Assembly (NCBI RefSeq): GCF_024171605.1
Contig: NZ_JALKAA010000002.1
Coordinates: 620,001 to 684,000, forward strand
From: Pontibacter sp. HSC-36F09
GTDB taxonomy: Bacteria > Bacteroidota > Bacteroidia > Cytophagales > Hymenobacteraceae
Length of the DNA stretch: 64,000 nucleotides
Reading direction: 5' to 3'
The translations under genes and the position numbers were made by a program. This document shows positions 6,899-14,697 of the stretch, piece by piece. Each line of letters starts with the position of its first letter. The first letter of the stretch is position 1. Below the pieces are notes generated by a model. That model made no database searches. It saw only the letters and a list, made by a program, of their open reading frames with translations, and was not told the DNA's origin.

Positions 6899-9835
6899 CT
6901 AGCTTCTGCTTCTTCTTTCAGGAGCTTTCAAAGTAAACTCAGAAGTAGCCTTGGCACCATCGGCTGTCTCTACTTCCACAATGTACTTGCCTGGCTGCAG
7001 ATAGATTACTTTGTTGTCGGCGGCTGTTACTTTCACCGCTTCCTCACCGTCTTTCTTACTGCCGTTCAGGGCTGTTTCGTAGGCCTTCGCGTTAGCTTCG
7101 TCTATTGAGAAGTTGTAAGCCACGTAGTTCAGGCCTCGCTCGTGCTCGTCTTTCAGTTCTTTCAGCAGCTGTCCTTTATCTGTATTGATTCGGATGGTGG
7201 CTGTACCAGTCTGCGCTGTGTAATAAGGTATTTCCATCGAAGACTCCGTCGGCTCACCCCAGGCACCCCATGACTGTCCCCAACGTGGGTTGTAGTTGGT
7301 AGGCTGGAACGTGAACAGGTGCAGTTTTTGGTTTTGGATCTCCGGCGTCAGTTGCTGCAGGTGCTCCACATTGGCAATATAGATCGAGCGACCGTGCGTA
7401 CCCACGATCAAATCGTTGTCGCGCGGATGCACCACTACGTCGTGCACCGACACAGCTGGCATACCGTTGCGCATCTGCATAAAGGTTTTGCCTCTGTCAA
7501 GTGAAATGTACAGGCCGTGGTCGGTTCCTACATACAGTAGGTCAGGGTTTTTCGGATCTTCTTTCACCACGTTGATGGCTTCGGCAGGCAGGTTAGTGCC
7601 CAGGCGCTCCCACTTCTTGCCGTTGTCCTCCGACACGTACAGGTATGGCGTGAAATCGTCCCAACGGTAACCGTTGAGCGAAGCATATACCCGGTTTTCG
7701 CTGTGGTTAGAAGCCACTACCGTGGATACCCACATGTGCTGCGGCAATTTCTTGGAAATATTCTCCCAGTTATAACCACCGTCTTTAGACACATGAATAG
7801 CGCCGTCATCAGAACCCGTATAGAGCAGGCCGAACTTCAGCGGGGATTCGTCGATGGATGTCAGCGTTCCGAAGCCCACATCACCTTTCAAACCGCCGTT
7901 GGTCAGATCGCCGGAAAGCGTCTGCATTTCCTCGCCCTTTTTCATGGAGCGGTGGAATTTGTTGGACCCGAAGTACAGGATGTCCTGGTTGTGGCGGCTC
8001 AAATGGATCGGACTCTCCCAGTTAAAGCGGAGTGGAGTTTCGCCCAGTTCATGACTTGGTTTGATGGAAACGCGTTGACCCGTGCGCTTGTCTACGCGGG
8101 TGTAGTTGCCGTACTGCGAACCCAGGTATACCGTGTTGTTGTCACGGAAATCTACCTGCACCATCATGCCGTCACCGCCACCAAGGCGCTGGTAAGGGTA
8201 GCGGCCGTTCTGGGTCCAGGCGGAGCTGAACTTGTAGTTGCTTGGGCCATACCAGGTACCATTGTCCTGCAGACCGCCATAGATGTTGTATGGTTTCTCC
8301 ATGTCCACAGCAATGGCATAGAACTGGCCAACGGAAGGGGAGTTGGCGATGGCCCAGGTCTTGCCGTCGTCATAAGTGATGTTCAGGCCGCCGTCGTTGC
8401 CGTTGATCACGTAGCCGGGCTTGTCGGGGCTCACCCACAGCGCCTGGTGGTCGGAGTGCACGTTGTCGCCCTCGATGTTTCGGAATGTCTTGCCACCGTC
8501 GTCGGAGGTTAGCAGGGGCACACCCAGCAGGTATACCTTATCCGGGTTGTAAGGCGCCACACGCACCACACCAAAGTAGTAACCGTAGCTCGAGTACATG
8601 TCATCGATCGGTTTCTCGTGCGTCTTTTTCCAGGACTTGCCGCCATCCACAGAGCGATAAAGCTCAGCGCCCTTCACCGGAGCTTCCGTTGTCACGGCCA
8701 GCGGGTCCACAAGGTACTCAGCCAAAGCAGCCGGTTTGATCTTGCCGCTCTTCACATCTGCCTTCACTGTTTTGGCAGTATATTTTGAAGGGAAACGATT
8801 GTTGTCGAGGAAGCTGTTCAGGTCTTTGTCGTTCAGAGCCAGGAAAGCCTCCGTCGTCATACCTTTGAACTGCTCTTTCTGCAGCTCGCCCGCTTTAGTT
8901 TCCTTCTTCTCTATCGGACGCAGCTCCTGATTATCCAGGAAAGCGTAGATGATGTTCGGGTTGCCAGGGTGAATGTCGAGACCAATACGGCCTACGCCAT
9001 TAGAAGTCGGGAAACCGCTGCCTTCGGTAGTCACACGCGTCCAGGTGTTGCCACCGTCCGTTGACTTATGGATGCCGGAGGTCTTGCCACCTTCAACGAA
9101 ATCCCAGGCGCGACGCTCGCGGTGCCACATGGCCGCGTACACATTGTTCGGGTTCTTCGGGTCGATCACCAGGTCAATTGCCCCTGTGTTATCGTCGATG
9201 TAGAGCGTCTTTTTCCAGGTCTTGCCACCGTCCGTGGTTTTATAAACGCCACGGTCTTTGTTAGGTGAGTACAAATGGCCTACTGCCGCAACCCAAAGCG
9301 TATTCGGGTCGGTTGGGTGAAGTACGATGCGACCGATGTGGTGCGTATCGTCGAGGCCCATGTGCTGCCAGGTCTTGCCGCCGTCGTTGCTCTTGTAAAC
9401 ACCCACGCCGGAGTAGGAGGAACGGCTGGAGTTGCTCTCGCCGGTTCCGATCCAGATCGTTTGGTTGTTGTTCCAATCCACGGCGATGTCGCCGATCGTC
9501 ATCACGGCTTCGTTGTCGAAGATCGGCTCAAAGGAGATGCCGTTGTTAGTGGTTCGCCAGAGACCGCCCGAGGCGTAAGCCGCGTAGAAATTGGTGGGGT
9601 CTTTCGGGTTTACATCCAGGTCGGTGATGCGACCGCTTTGCACAGTGGGGCCTACGTTGCGGAAGGTCACGTTTTTGACCAAGGAGTTCTGGTCGAGTTG
9701 CTGACGCTTTTCGGTTGTCTGCAGCCTTTCTTTGGCGGGTGTGGAGGCCGGCTGCTTGGGTGCTTTCTTCTGAGCCTGCACAGCGCCCCCGCTCAGGGCC
9801 ACCAGCAGCGCGACAGAAAGTATACGCTTTTGCAT
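6899..9835 (-). CDS. secreted VPS10/sortilin-like BNR-repeat protein
   Basis: 978 residues with signal peptide MQKRILSVALLVALSGGAVQAQ. The chain is a series of BNR/Asp-box beta-propeller repeats: SNDGGKTW, TTDGGKTW, STDGGNTW, SVDGGKSW, SDDGGKTF, SKDGGYNW, SEDNGKKW and SLDRGKTF are all visible. This makes a double-propeller sortilin-type fold. These proteins are often annotated as glycosyl hydrolases, but I see no defined catalytic residues and no substrate can be named. The C-terminus ends in an Ig-like segment (KYIVEVETADGAKATSEFTLKAP) plus a basic ERRSRS tail. It lacks the helical DPLNFPIRLNN tail of the gene at the left edge, so the two are different subtypes. Confidence 0.9.
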   Translation of the reverse strand: MQKRILSVALLVALSGGAVQAQKKAPKQPASTPAKERLQTTEKRQQLDQNSLVKNVTFRNVGPTVQSGRITDLDVNPKDPTNFYAAYASGGLWRTTNNGISFEPIFDNEAVMTIGDIAVDWNNNQTIWIGTGESNSSRSSYSGVGVYKSNDGGKTWQHMGLDDTHHIGRIVLHPTDPNTLWVAAVGHLYSPNKDRGVYKTTDGGKTWKKTLYIDDNTGAIDLVIDPKNPNNVYAAMWHRERRAWDFVEGGKTSGIHKSTDGGNTWTRVTTEGSGFPTSNGVGRIGLDIHPGNPNIIYAFLDNQELRPIEKKETKAGELQKEQFKGMTTEAFLALNDKDLNSFLDNNRFPSKYTAKTVKADVKSGKIKPAALAEYLVDPLAVTTEAPVKGAELYRSVDGGKSWKKTHEKPIDDMYSSYGYYFGVVRVAPYNPDKVYLLGVPLLTSDDGGKTFRNIEGDNVHSDHQALWVSPDKPGYVINGNDGGLNITYDDGKTWAIANSPSVGQFYAIAVDMEKPYNIYGGLQDNGTWYGPSNYKFSSAWTQNGRYPYQRLGGGDGMMVQVDFRDNNTVYLGSQYGNYTRVDKRTGQRVSIKPSHELGETPLRFNWESPIHLSRHNQDILYFGSNKFHRSMKKGEEMQTLSGDLTNGGLKGDVGFGTLTSIDESPLKFGLLYTGSDDGAIHVSKDGGYNWENISKKLPQHMWVSTVVASNHSENRVYASLNGYRWDDFTPYLYVSEDNGKKWERLGTNLPAEAINVVKEDPKNPDLLYVGTDHGLYISLDRGKTFMQMRNGMPAVSVHDVVVHPRDNDLIVGTHGRSIYIANVEHLQQLTPEIQNQKLHLFTFQPTNYNPRWGQSWGAWGEPTESSMEIPYYTAQTGTATIRINTDKGQLLKELKDEHERGLNYVAYNFSIDEANAKAYETALNGSKKDGEEAVKVTAADNKVIYLQPGKYIVEVETADGAKATSEFTLKAPERRSRS

Positions 9836-10012
9836 TGTGTAGATGTAGGTATAGTTTAGAGTAGATTGTTTGAGTTTCTAAAGCTAAGGAATTGTACCGG
9901 ATTTTGGAAAGGCTTTGTATGCCAGATGAGGGTTAGCGCTCGTTTAATTCTTGTTAACTTGCGTAATACCATCACATGCTGCGCAGTCTGCTATGACTGC
10001 CGGGAATTATTA

Positions 10013-10999
10013 ATGACATTCGTATTGGATCATACACTCGATATACTGATCGTGGGCGGTGGCCCCATCGGGCTGGCCTGCGGGCTGGAGGCAAAAAAGA
10101 CCGGCCTGACCTACCTGATCGTGGAGAAGGGCACGCTGGTGAACTCGCTTTTCAACTATCCCTTGCACATGACCTTCTTCTCCACCTCCGACAGGCTGGA
10201 GATCGGCGGCTATCCGTTTCCCTCCATCCACGCCAAGCCAAACCGGAACGAGGCGCTGGAGTACTACCGCCGGGTGGCCGATACAGGTGCCCTGCACCTT
10301 AACCTGTTTGAGGAAGTGACGGAGATCGTGCAGCAGGAAGGGCTATACCTGATCAGCACCAGCAAGGCCAGCTACCGGGCAAAGCACGTCATCATCGCGA
10401 CTGGTTTTTATGATATACCCAACAAACTAGGTATACCTGGTGAGGAGCTTGACAAGGTGCGGCATTACTACTACGACCCGCATTTCTATTACAAACAGAA
10501 GGTAGTGGTCATCGGGGCCAACAACTCTTCGGCGGACGTGGCGCTGGAGACCTGGCGCAAAGGAGCGGAAGTGACGATGGTGGTGCGCGACGGCGAGCTG
10601 GGGCGTATCAAATACTGGACCAAGCCCGACCTGGAAAACCGCATTGCCGAAGGTTGCATCAAGGCCTATTTCAACTCCCACCTCACCGAGGTGCGGGAAA
10701 ACGAAGTGGATATCCAGACACCGGAGGGGACAATAACGCTTGCCAATGATTACGTGATGGCCATGACCGGCTACCAGCCCAACTTTGCTTTCCTGGAGAA
10801 GGTCGGCGTAAAGCTATCGGATGACGTATACCGGCACCCCTTCCACAATCCCGAAACCATGGAAACTAATCTGCCACGTCTATACCTGGCCGGTGTGGTG
10901 TGCGGTGGTATGGAAACGCATGTGTGGTTCATCGAAAACTCCCGGGAGCACGCCGTGAAGATTCTGAAGCATATCGTAGAGGAGCAGATTAAAACATAA
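10013..10999 (+). CDS. ypdA: YpdA family FAD/NADPH-dependent bacillithiol disulfide reductase
   Basis: 328 residues from the ATG at 10013 (MTFVLDHTLDILIVGGGPIG); the longer frame starting at 9866 adds 49 residues with no family similarity. It has two dinucleotide-binding motifs, VGGGPIG near the N-terminus for FAD and VIGANNSSADVA for NADPH. The signature end GGMETHVWFIENSREHA is typical of YpdA. The enzyme is known in Firmicutes to reduce oxidised bacillithiol, so it implies that this organism makes a low-molecular-weight thiol of this type; no synthesis gene (bshA, bshB or bshC) lies in the window. Its 3' end overlaps the convergent barrel gene by 11 bp. Confidence 0.92.
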   Translation: MTFVLDHTLDILIVGGGPIGLACGLEAKKTGLTYLIVEKGTLVNSLFNYPLHMTFFSTSDRLEIGGYPFPSIHAKPNRNEALEYYRRVADTGALHLNLFEEVTEIVQQEGLYLISTSKASYRAKHVIIATGFYDIPNKLGIPGEELDKVRHYYYDPHFYYKQKVVVIGANNSSADVALETWRKGAEVTMVVRDGELGRIKYWTKPDLENRIAEGCIKAYFNSHLTEVRENEVDIQTPEGTITLANDYVMAMTGYQPNFAFLEKVGVKLSDDVYRHPFHNPETMETNLPRLYLAGVVCGGMETHVWFIENSREHAVKILKHIVEEQIKT

Positions 11000-11546
11000 A
11001 ACCCAGCTGCACCGACACGCGCTTGTAAGTGATCTTTTGATCCGTCATGCTGCTGCCCCAGAACGTGCTGGTTTCTGCTTCCTGGGTTTTGTAACCGGTC
11101 GCAAAGGTATAGGCGGTGCCATTGCCACTCCTGACGCGGAAGCCCAGTGCCGGATTGAACATCCAGCCGCCCTTCTTTTTCTCATTGTCAGATTCGTGGC
11201 TCAGGAAAGCGGAGCCATACCCGGCATCGATGCTATAGATTGGGCTGATGCGTGTGTTAAAAACCTCCCCACGGATACCCAGGGCAAAAGGCGTGATCAG
11301 GAGGTTGTTATAAAAATCAAACCCGGTCGTGGCGCCTACAGCCAGGAGCCTGTGCAAGCGGACTCCATTGAAAATCTCCACAGAAGGCGCAGCTACAAAA
11401 TTGTCTAAATCACCCTGTTTGTTGTTCCCGTACAGGTAGCCAAGCTCCACAGTGCCCATGTAGCGTTTTACAGGCTGTTCTACAGTCTGTGCCATTGTCA
11501 TTCCGGAAGTGAAAAGAAACAGGTTGATCAGGTATAGAAATTTCAT
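10989..11546 (-). CDS. outer-membrane beta-barrel protein
   Basis: 185 residues. Signal peptide MKFLYLINLFLFTSGMTMAQ, then strands such as MGTVELGYLYGNN, GGWMFNPALGFRVRSGNGTAYTFATGYKTQ and a terminal strand YKRVSVQLGFMF ending in Phe, the usual outer-membrane insertion signal. It lies 18 bp downstream of the LVIVD lipoprotein gene on the same strand, so the two are probably co-transcribed. Its last codons overlap the end of ypdA on the other strand with no room for a terminator between them. Function unknown. Confidence 0.75.
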   Translation of the reverse strand: MKFLYLINLFLFTSGMTMAQTVEQPVKRYMGTVELGYLYGNNKQGDLDNFVAAPSVEIFNGVRLHRLLAVGATTGFDFYNNLLITPFALGIRGEVFNTRISPIYSIDAGYGSAFLSHESDNEKKKGGWMFNPALGFRVRSGNGTAYTFATGYKTQEAETSTFWGSSMTDQKITYKRVSVQLGFMF

Positions 11547-11564
11547 AGGGTGGCGATAGGGAGA

Positions 11565-12848
11565 TTAATGGGATACAGGGAGCTTGCTGAGCAGCTTGAT
11601 ATCTTCCAGGTTACTGTAGTCGTACTGGTACAGGCCATCCTGACCTATCAGCAGCAGGTTGCTACCCATCGGAATGACATCGAACGCATCGTGTTCCTTG
11701 AAATGGGAGATCAGGTTGTCGCTCACCTTTAGGTGATCCTTCGCATCAAAAATCTTCAGTCCATACTTGCCTTCACAAAGAAACAGTGTCGAGCGGTCTA
11801 TACCCAGGCCGTGCGGGTTTTGCATCGGGTAGGTTTTGACAAGCTTCGGGCTACGCGGGTCGCTGATATTGATCACTTCGAGCTGGTTGGTGAAACCGGC
11901 ACAGGCATTGCCCGAGCGGAGCGTTACCCAAGCCAGGTCGCCCTCCACTACCACCGGGTCGCAGCTGTTGACGTGTGCGTAGGTAGACAGGTGTACCGGA
12001 CTTGTCGGATTGCTGTTGTCGTAAATGTGCATGCCTGTGGTGGAGCCGATGAACAACTTGTCTTGATAAGGGAAGATCGTTTCGATGCCCCAGCCCAGCC
12101 TGATTTTTTCACCCTTTTTCGGATCTGTGGCATTGCTGATATCGAGCACCTGCAGGTCTGAGTTGCTGACAGTATAGAGGTGATTGCCGGAGATAGTAAA
12201 CCTTGCCATCGAGCCGCCTTTGCCAGCCGAATTGCTAGGCTGCACCACGGAAGCCGAAGCGAAGGCACGTCCGTCTAACGTCATCCAGCCATTGCGCCAA
12301 CCCAGGCCAGCACTATTGCAGTCGGTACCGGCCGGCTGTGTTAGCTGTGTCTCTACAAACTCAGAAATAAATACCGAGGAGGTGTCATTCACCAGCATCC
12401 CAAAATAAGTTGGGAAGACATTCTCAACACGGTTGACCAGCTTAACATCCAGCGGATTGCTGATGTCGAAAGCCACCAGATCGATGTAGTTGTCGGCATA
12501 CAGAATATTGCCCTTTACTGCCATGTCCAGATTGCCCGGTATGTTGATAAAGCTCAGGAAGCGTGGTGCTGTGGGGTTAGAGTTGTCTACGATGTGGACG
12601 CCTTTTTCTATTTCATTGATGAAGAGGTAATGACCCTTTGTATAGATCTTGCCCGGCTCCCGGAGGGTCTGTGCAGGCGCTACCTTCACAGCATTCTGCA
12701 GTTCTGCCCGCAGCATGTACACCGGTTCATACACGGTATAGGTGGTGGTCGTTTCACACTCGTCGGCGCAGGAACTCAACAGCATGGCCGGAAGGAAAAG
12801 TAACAGGGCGATGGCCTGTTGTAGAACGGGTAGAGGTCCTTTTCTCAT
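11565..12848 (-). CDS. LVIVD-repeat lipoprotein
   Basis: 427 residues. The N-terminal lipoprotein signal ends in LLSSC at about residue 27. The body is made of LVIVD-type beta-propeller repeats: KGVHIVDNSNPTAPRFLSFI, LVAFDISNPLDVKLV, LQVLDISNATDPKKG, MHIYDNSNPTSPVHLS, LEVINISDPRSPKLV and LKIFDAKDHLKV. Such proteins sit on the cell surface of Bacteroidota and have no assigned biochemical role. First gene of a likely two-gene unit with the barrel protein 18 bp downstream, so the propeller and the barrel may work together. Confidence 0.85.
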   Translation of the reverse strand: MRKGPLPVLQQAIALLLFLPAMLLSSCADECETTTTYTVYEPVYMLRAELQNAVKVAPAQTLREPGKIYTKGHYLFINEIEKGVHIVDNSNPTAPRFLSFINIPGNLDMAVKGNILYADNYIDLVAFDISNPLDVKLVNRVENVFPTYFGMLVNDTSSVFISEFVETQLTQPAGTDCNSAGLGWRNGWMTLDGRAFASASVVQPSNSAGKGGSMARFTISGNHLYTVSNSDLQVLDISNATDPKKGEKIRLGWGIETIFPYQDKLFIGSTTGMHIYDNSNPTSPVHLSTYAHVNSCDPVVVEGDLAWVTLRSGNACAGFTNQLEVINISDPRSPKLVKTYPMQNPHGLGIDRSTLFLCEGKYGLKIFDAKDHLKVSDNLISHFKEHDAFDVIPMGSNLLLIGQDGLYQYDYSNLEDIKLLSKLPVSH

Positions 12849-12965
12849 AAGGGCTGTTTCTAAATGTGATATAAGATTAGCGGCCTTTGTAATGTGATGT
12901 TACACGCCCCTTAACTACAGGACCCCAAAGTATTAGGAATGGTTGTATGGTGCTAAAGAATCTTT

Positions 12966-13649
12966 TTAAGATCTTTTTTTCCTGCTGGTATTGTTACGGC
13001 TGTCGTAGTGGCGGCCGCCGGTACTTTTAGGAGCGCCACCTGGTCTCTTAGTCTTAATGCCAGCACCAAAACTGCTGCCCGTTGACAGGCTTTTGAGTTT
13101 ATCCACTTCCTCGGCTGTCAGTTCGCGGTACTCGCCGGGTTGCAGCTCGCCCAAACTCAATGGGCCAATGGCGGGCCGGATCAGGCGCAGCGTCGGGAAA
13201 CCCACAGCGGCCGTCATGCGGCGCACCTGCCGGTTCATACCCTGCGAAATTTTGATCTCCACCCAGCAGGTCGGAATCTCTTTCCGGAAACGGATCGGTT
13301 TGGAGCGCTCCCATACCTGCGGGGCCTCTTCGAGTAGAGCGGCTTTGGCGGGAGCGGTTTTCGTGTTTTTGATCATGACGCCGCGGCGCAATTCCTCCAG
13401 TGCTTCTTCTGTTGGTATACCATCCACCTGCACCCAATAGGTTTTCTCTATCTTGAACTTCGGGTCAGACAGGCGGTGCTGCAGGGCTTTGTCGTCTGTC
13501 AGCAGCACCAATCCCTCGCTGTCGTAGTCCAGGCGACCGACTGGGTAGATATTAGGTATAGGCACAAAATCTTTGAGCGTGGCGCGCCCCGCCTCGTCCG
13601 TAAACTGCGTGAGCACTTCGTAAGGCTTGTTGAGGATAAGGTATTTCAA
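12966..13649 (-). CDS. rluE: 23S rRNA pseudouridine synthase, RluE/RsuA family
   Basis: 227 residues. It starts directly with the catalytic domain (MKYLILNKPYEVLTQFTD), with no N-terminal S4 domain, as in RluE. The catalytic motif GRLDYDSEGLVLLT places the nucleophile at about Asp41. SQGMNRQVRRM and the LRLIRPAIGPLSLGELQPGEYREL segment match the family. In E. coli RluE modifies U2457 of 23S rRNA; the same target is inferred here. A basic, low-complexity tail of about 35 residues (ending SRKKRS) extends beyond the usual end and could aid RNA binding. Confidence 0.88.
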   Translation of the reverse strand: MKYLILNKPYEVLTQFTDEAGRATLKDFVPIPNIYPVGRLDYDSEGLVLLTDDKALQHRLSDPKFKIEKTYWVQVDGIPTEEALEELRRGVMIKNTKTAPAKAALLEEAPQVWERSKPIRFRKEIPTCWVEIKISQGMNRQVRRMTAAVGFPTLRLIRPAIGPLSLGELQPGEYRELTAEEVDKLKSLSTGSSFGAGIKTKRPGGAPKSTGGRHYDSRNNTSRKKRS

Positions 13650-13831
13650 GTTAGAATTTAGTAAGTTCAGAAATTAGAAAGTAGAATTGTAGCGACATTA
13701 CACCGCAACGTCATGGGGCAGGTTGAAAATAGCTAGTCCATTACAGAGCGTTAACTTGCCCAAAGGCGCACCGATTAAATTTATCAGATTCTGAGAACTA
13801 TCAATCAACTATCAGCAATTAACAATCCACG

Positions 13832-14443
13832 CTATACCTGCTCAGGCTGATGAATTTTGAACTGCAGATTCCATGATTGTTTAAGCTGGTCGTATTCAGG
13901 GAGGATGATGGAGTAAAGTACGGAGTCTTCGTTGATCCCGTCTACCGCGTAATGCTCCCGGATAACGCCCTCGAGTTGCATGCCGTAATGCTTCAGCAGT
14001 TTGATGGAGGGCGTGTTGTAGTCGGCGGCCAGTGCCTCGATGCGGCGCAGGCCCATTTCCTCGAAGCCGTAAGCCAGCACGGGGCCTAATGCCTCTTTCA
14101 TGTAGCCTTTTTGCTTGTAGCTGTCCTCGAGTAGGGTATAGCCCACCTCCGCGCGACGGTGACTGACGACCCAGGTATGGAAACCGCAGCGACCCATCAT
14201 GGTGCCAGTGGCTTTCTCCAGTATCCTGAAGTTCTTGAATGAATGGTAATAGGTGGTGAAGCCCTTGCTGAACTTATCTTTCTCCTCTGCCAGTTCCTCC
14301 GCCGTTTTTAACCCTAGGTAAGCCTTGATTTCCTCGTCGCTGCATGCGGTGAAAAGGTGGTTGCTTATCTCCGGCGTATACTCACTCAGGTATAGGCGGG
14401 CTGTTTCCAGTACGACAGGTTGAGGTGCAGCGGGGCTTTTCAT
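13832..14443 (-). CDS. GNAT family N-acetyltransferase, RimJ/RimL-like
   Basis: 203 residues. The fold starts at VVLETARLYLSEYTPE and includes MMGRCGFHTWVVSHRRAEVGYTLLEDSYKQKGYMKEAL, which matches the acetyl-CoA binding motif (Q-K-G-Y/A), then ALAADYNTPSIKLLKHYGMQLEGVIREHY near the end. This is the pattern of ribosomal-protein or small-molecule N-acetyltransferases of the RimJ/RimL group; the substrate cannot be told. A promoter-like box lies just upstream. Confidence 0.85.
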   Translation of the reverse strand: MKSPAAPQPVVLETARLYLSEYTPEISNHLFTACSDEEIKAYLGLKTAEELAEEKDKFSKGFTTYYHSFKNFRILEKATGTMMGRCGFHTWVVSHRRAEVGYTLLEDSYKQKGYMKEALGPVLAYGFEEMGLRRIEALAADYNTPSIKLLKHYGMQLEGVIREHYAVDGINEDSVLYSIILPEYDQLKQSWNLQFKIHQPEQV

Positions 14444-14456
14444 AGTTTTTTAATTT

Positions 14457-14464
14457 CAAATTTA
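14457..14464 (-). promoter_or_regulatory. candidate -7 box for the RimJ/L-like gene
   Basis: On the minus strand this reads TAAATTTG, an exact match to the Bacteroidota -7 consensus TAnnTTTG, 13 bp upstream of the ATG. The matching -33 TTTG is poor, so this is weak support. Confidence 0.35.
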
Positions 14465-14566
14465 AGATTCAAAATCAGAATTGAAGCAAGGGTGATTAAA
14501 ACAAATTAAACAGTAGGCGACAGCATGTTGCCAGCCTTAAAGGCATTTTAATCTTTACGGAATGTA

Positions 14567-14589
14567 GGTGCGAGCTGCAAGTTCGCACC
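14567..14589. repeat. small inverted-repeat element
   Basis: Arms GGTGCGA and TCGCACC around GCTGCAAGT, in the 254-bp gap between the acetyltransferase and VWA genes. It has the look of a dispersed intergenic hairpin family; no second copy is in the window. Confidence 0.5.
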
Positions 14590-14697
14590 AGAGGCAATTG
14601 CCATTGACACCAGTAAAAGCACTAGCGAAAGGAGAATTCGCATAGCACTGGCTCCACAAGATTGCGAAACGTCAACTCCTGATAGTTTAGCGCAGGC

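Noticed and set aside
9866..10012. 49-residue N-terminal extension of YpdA
   Set aside because: Sequence is unlike the family and the downstream ATG gives the standard length and a normal FAD-binding start.
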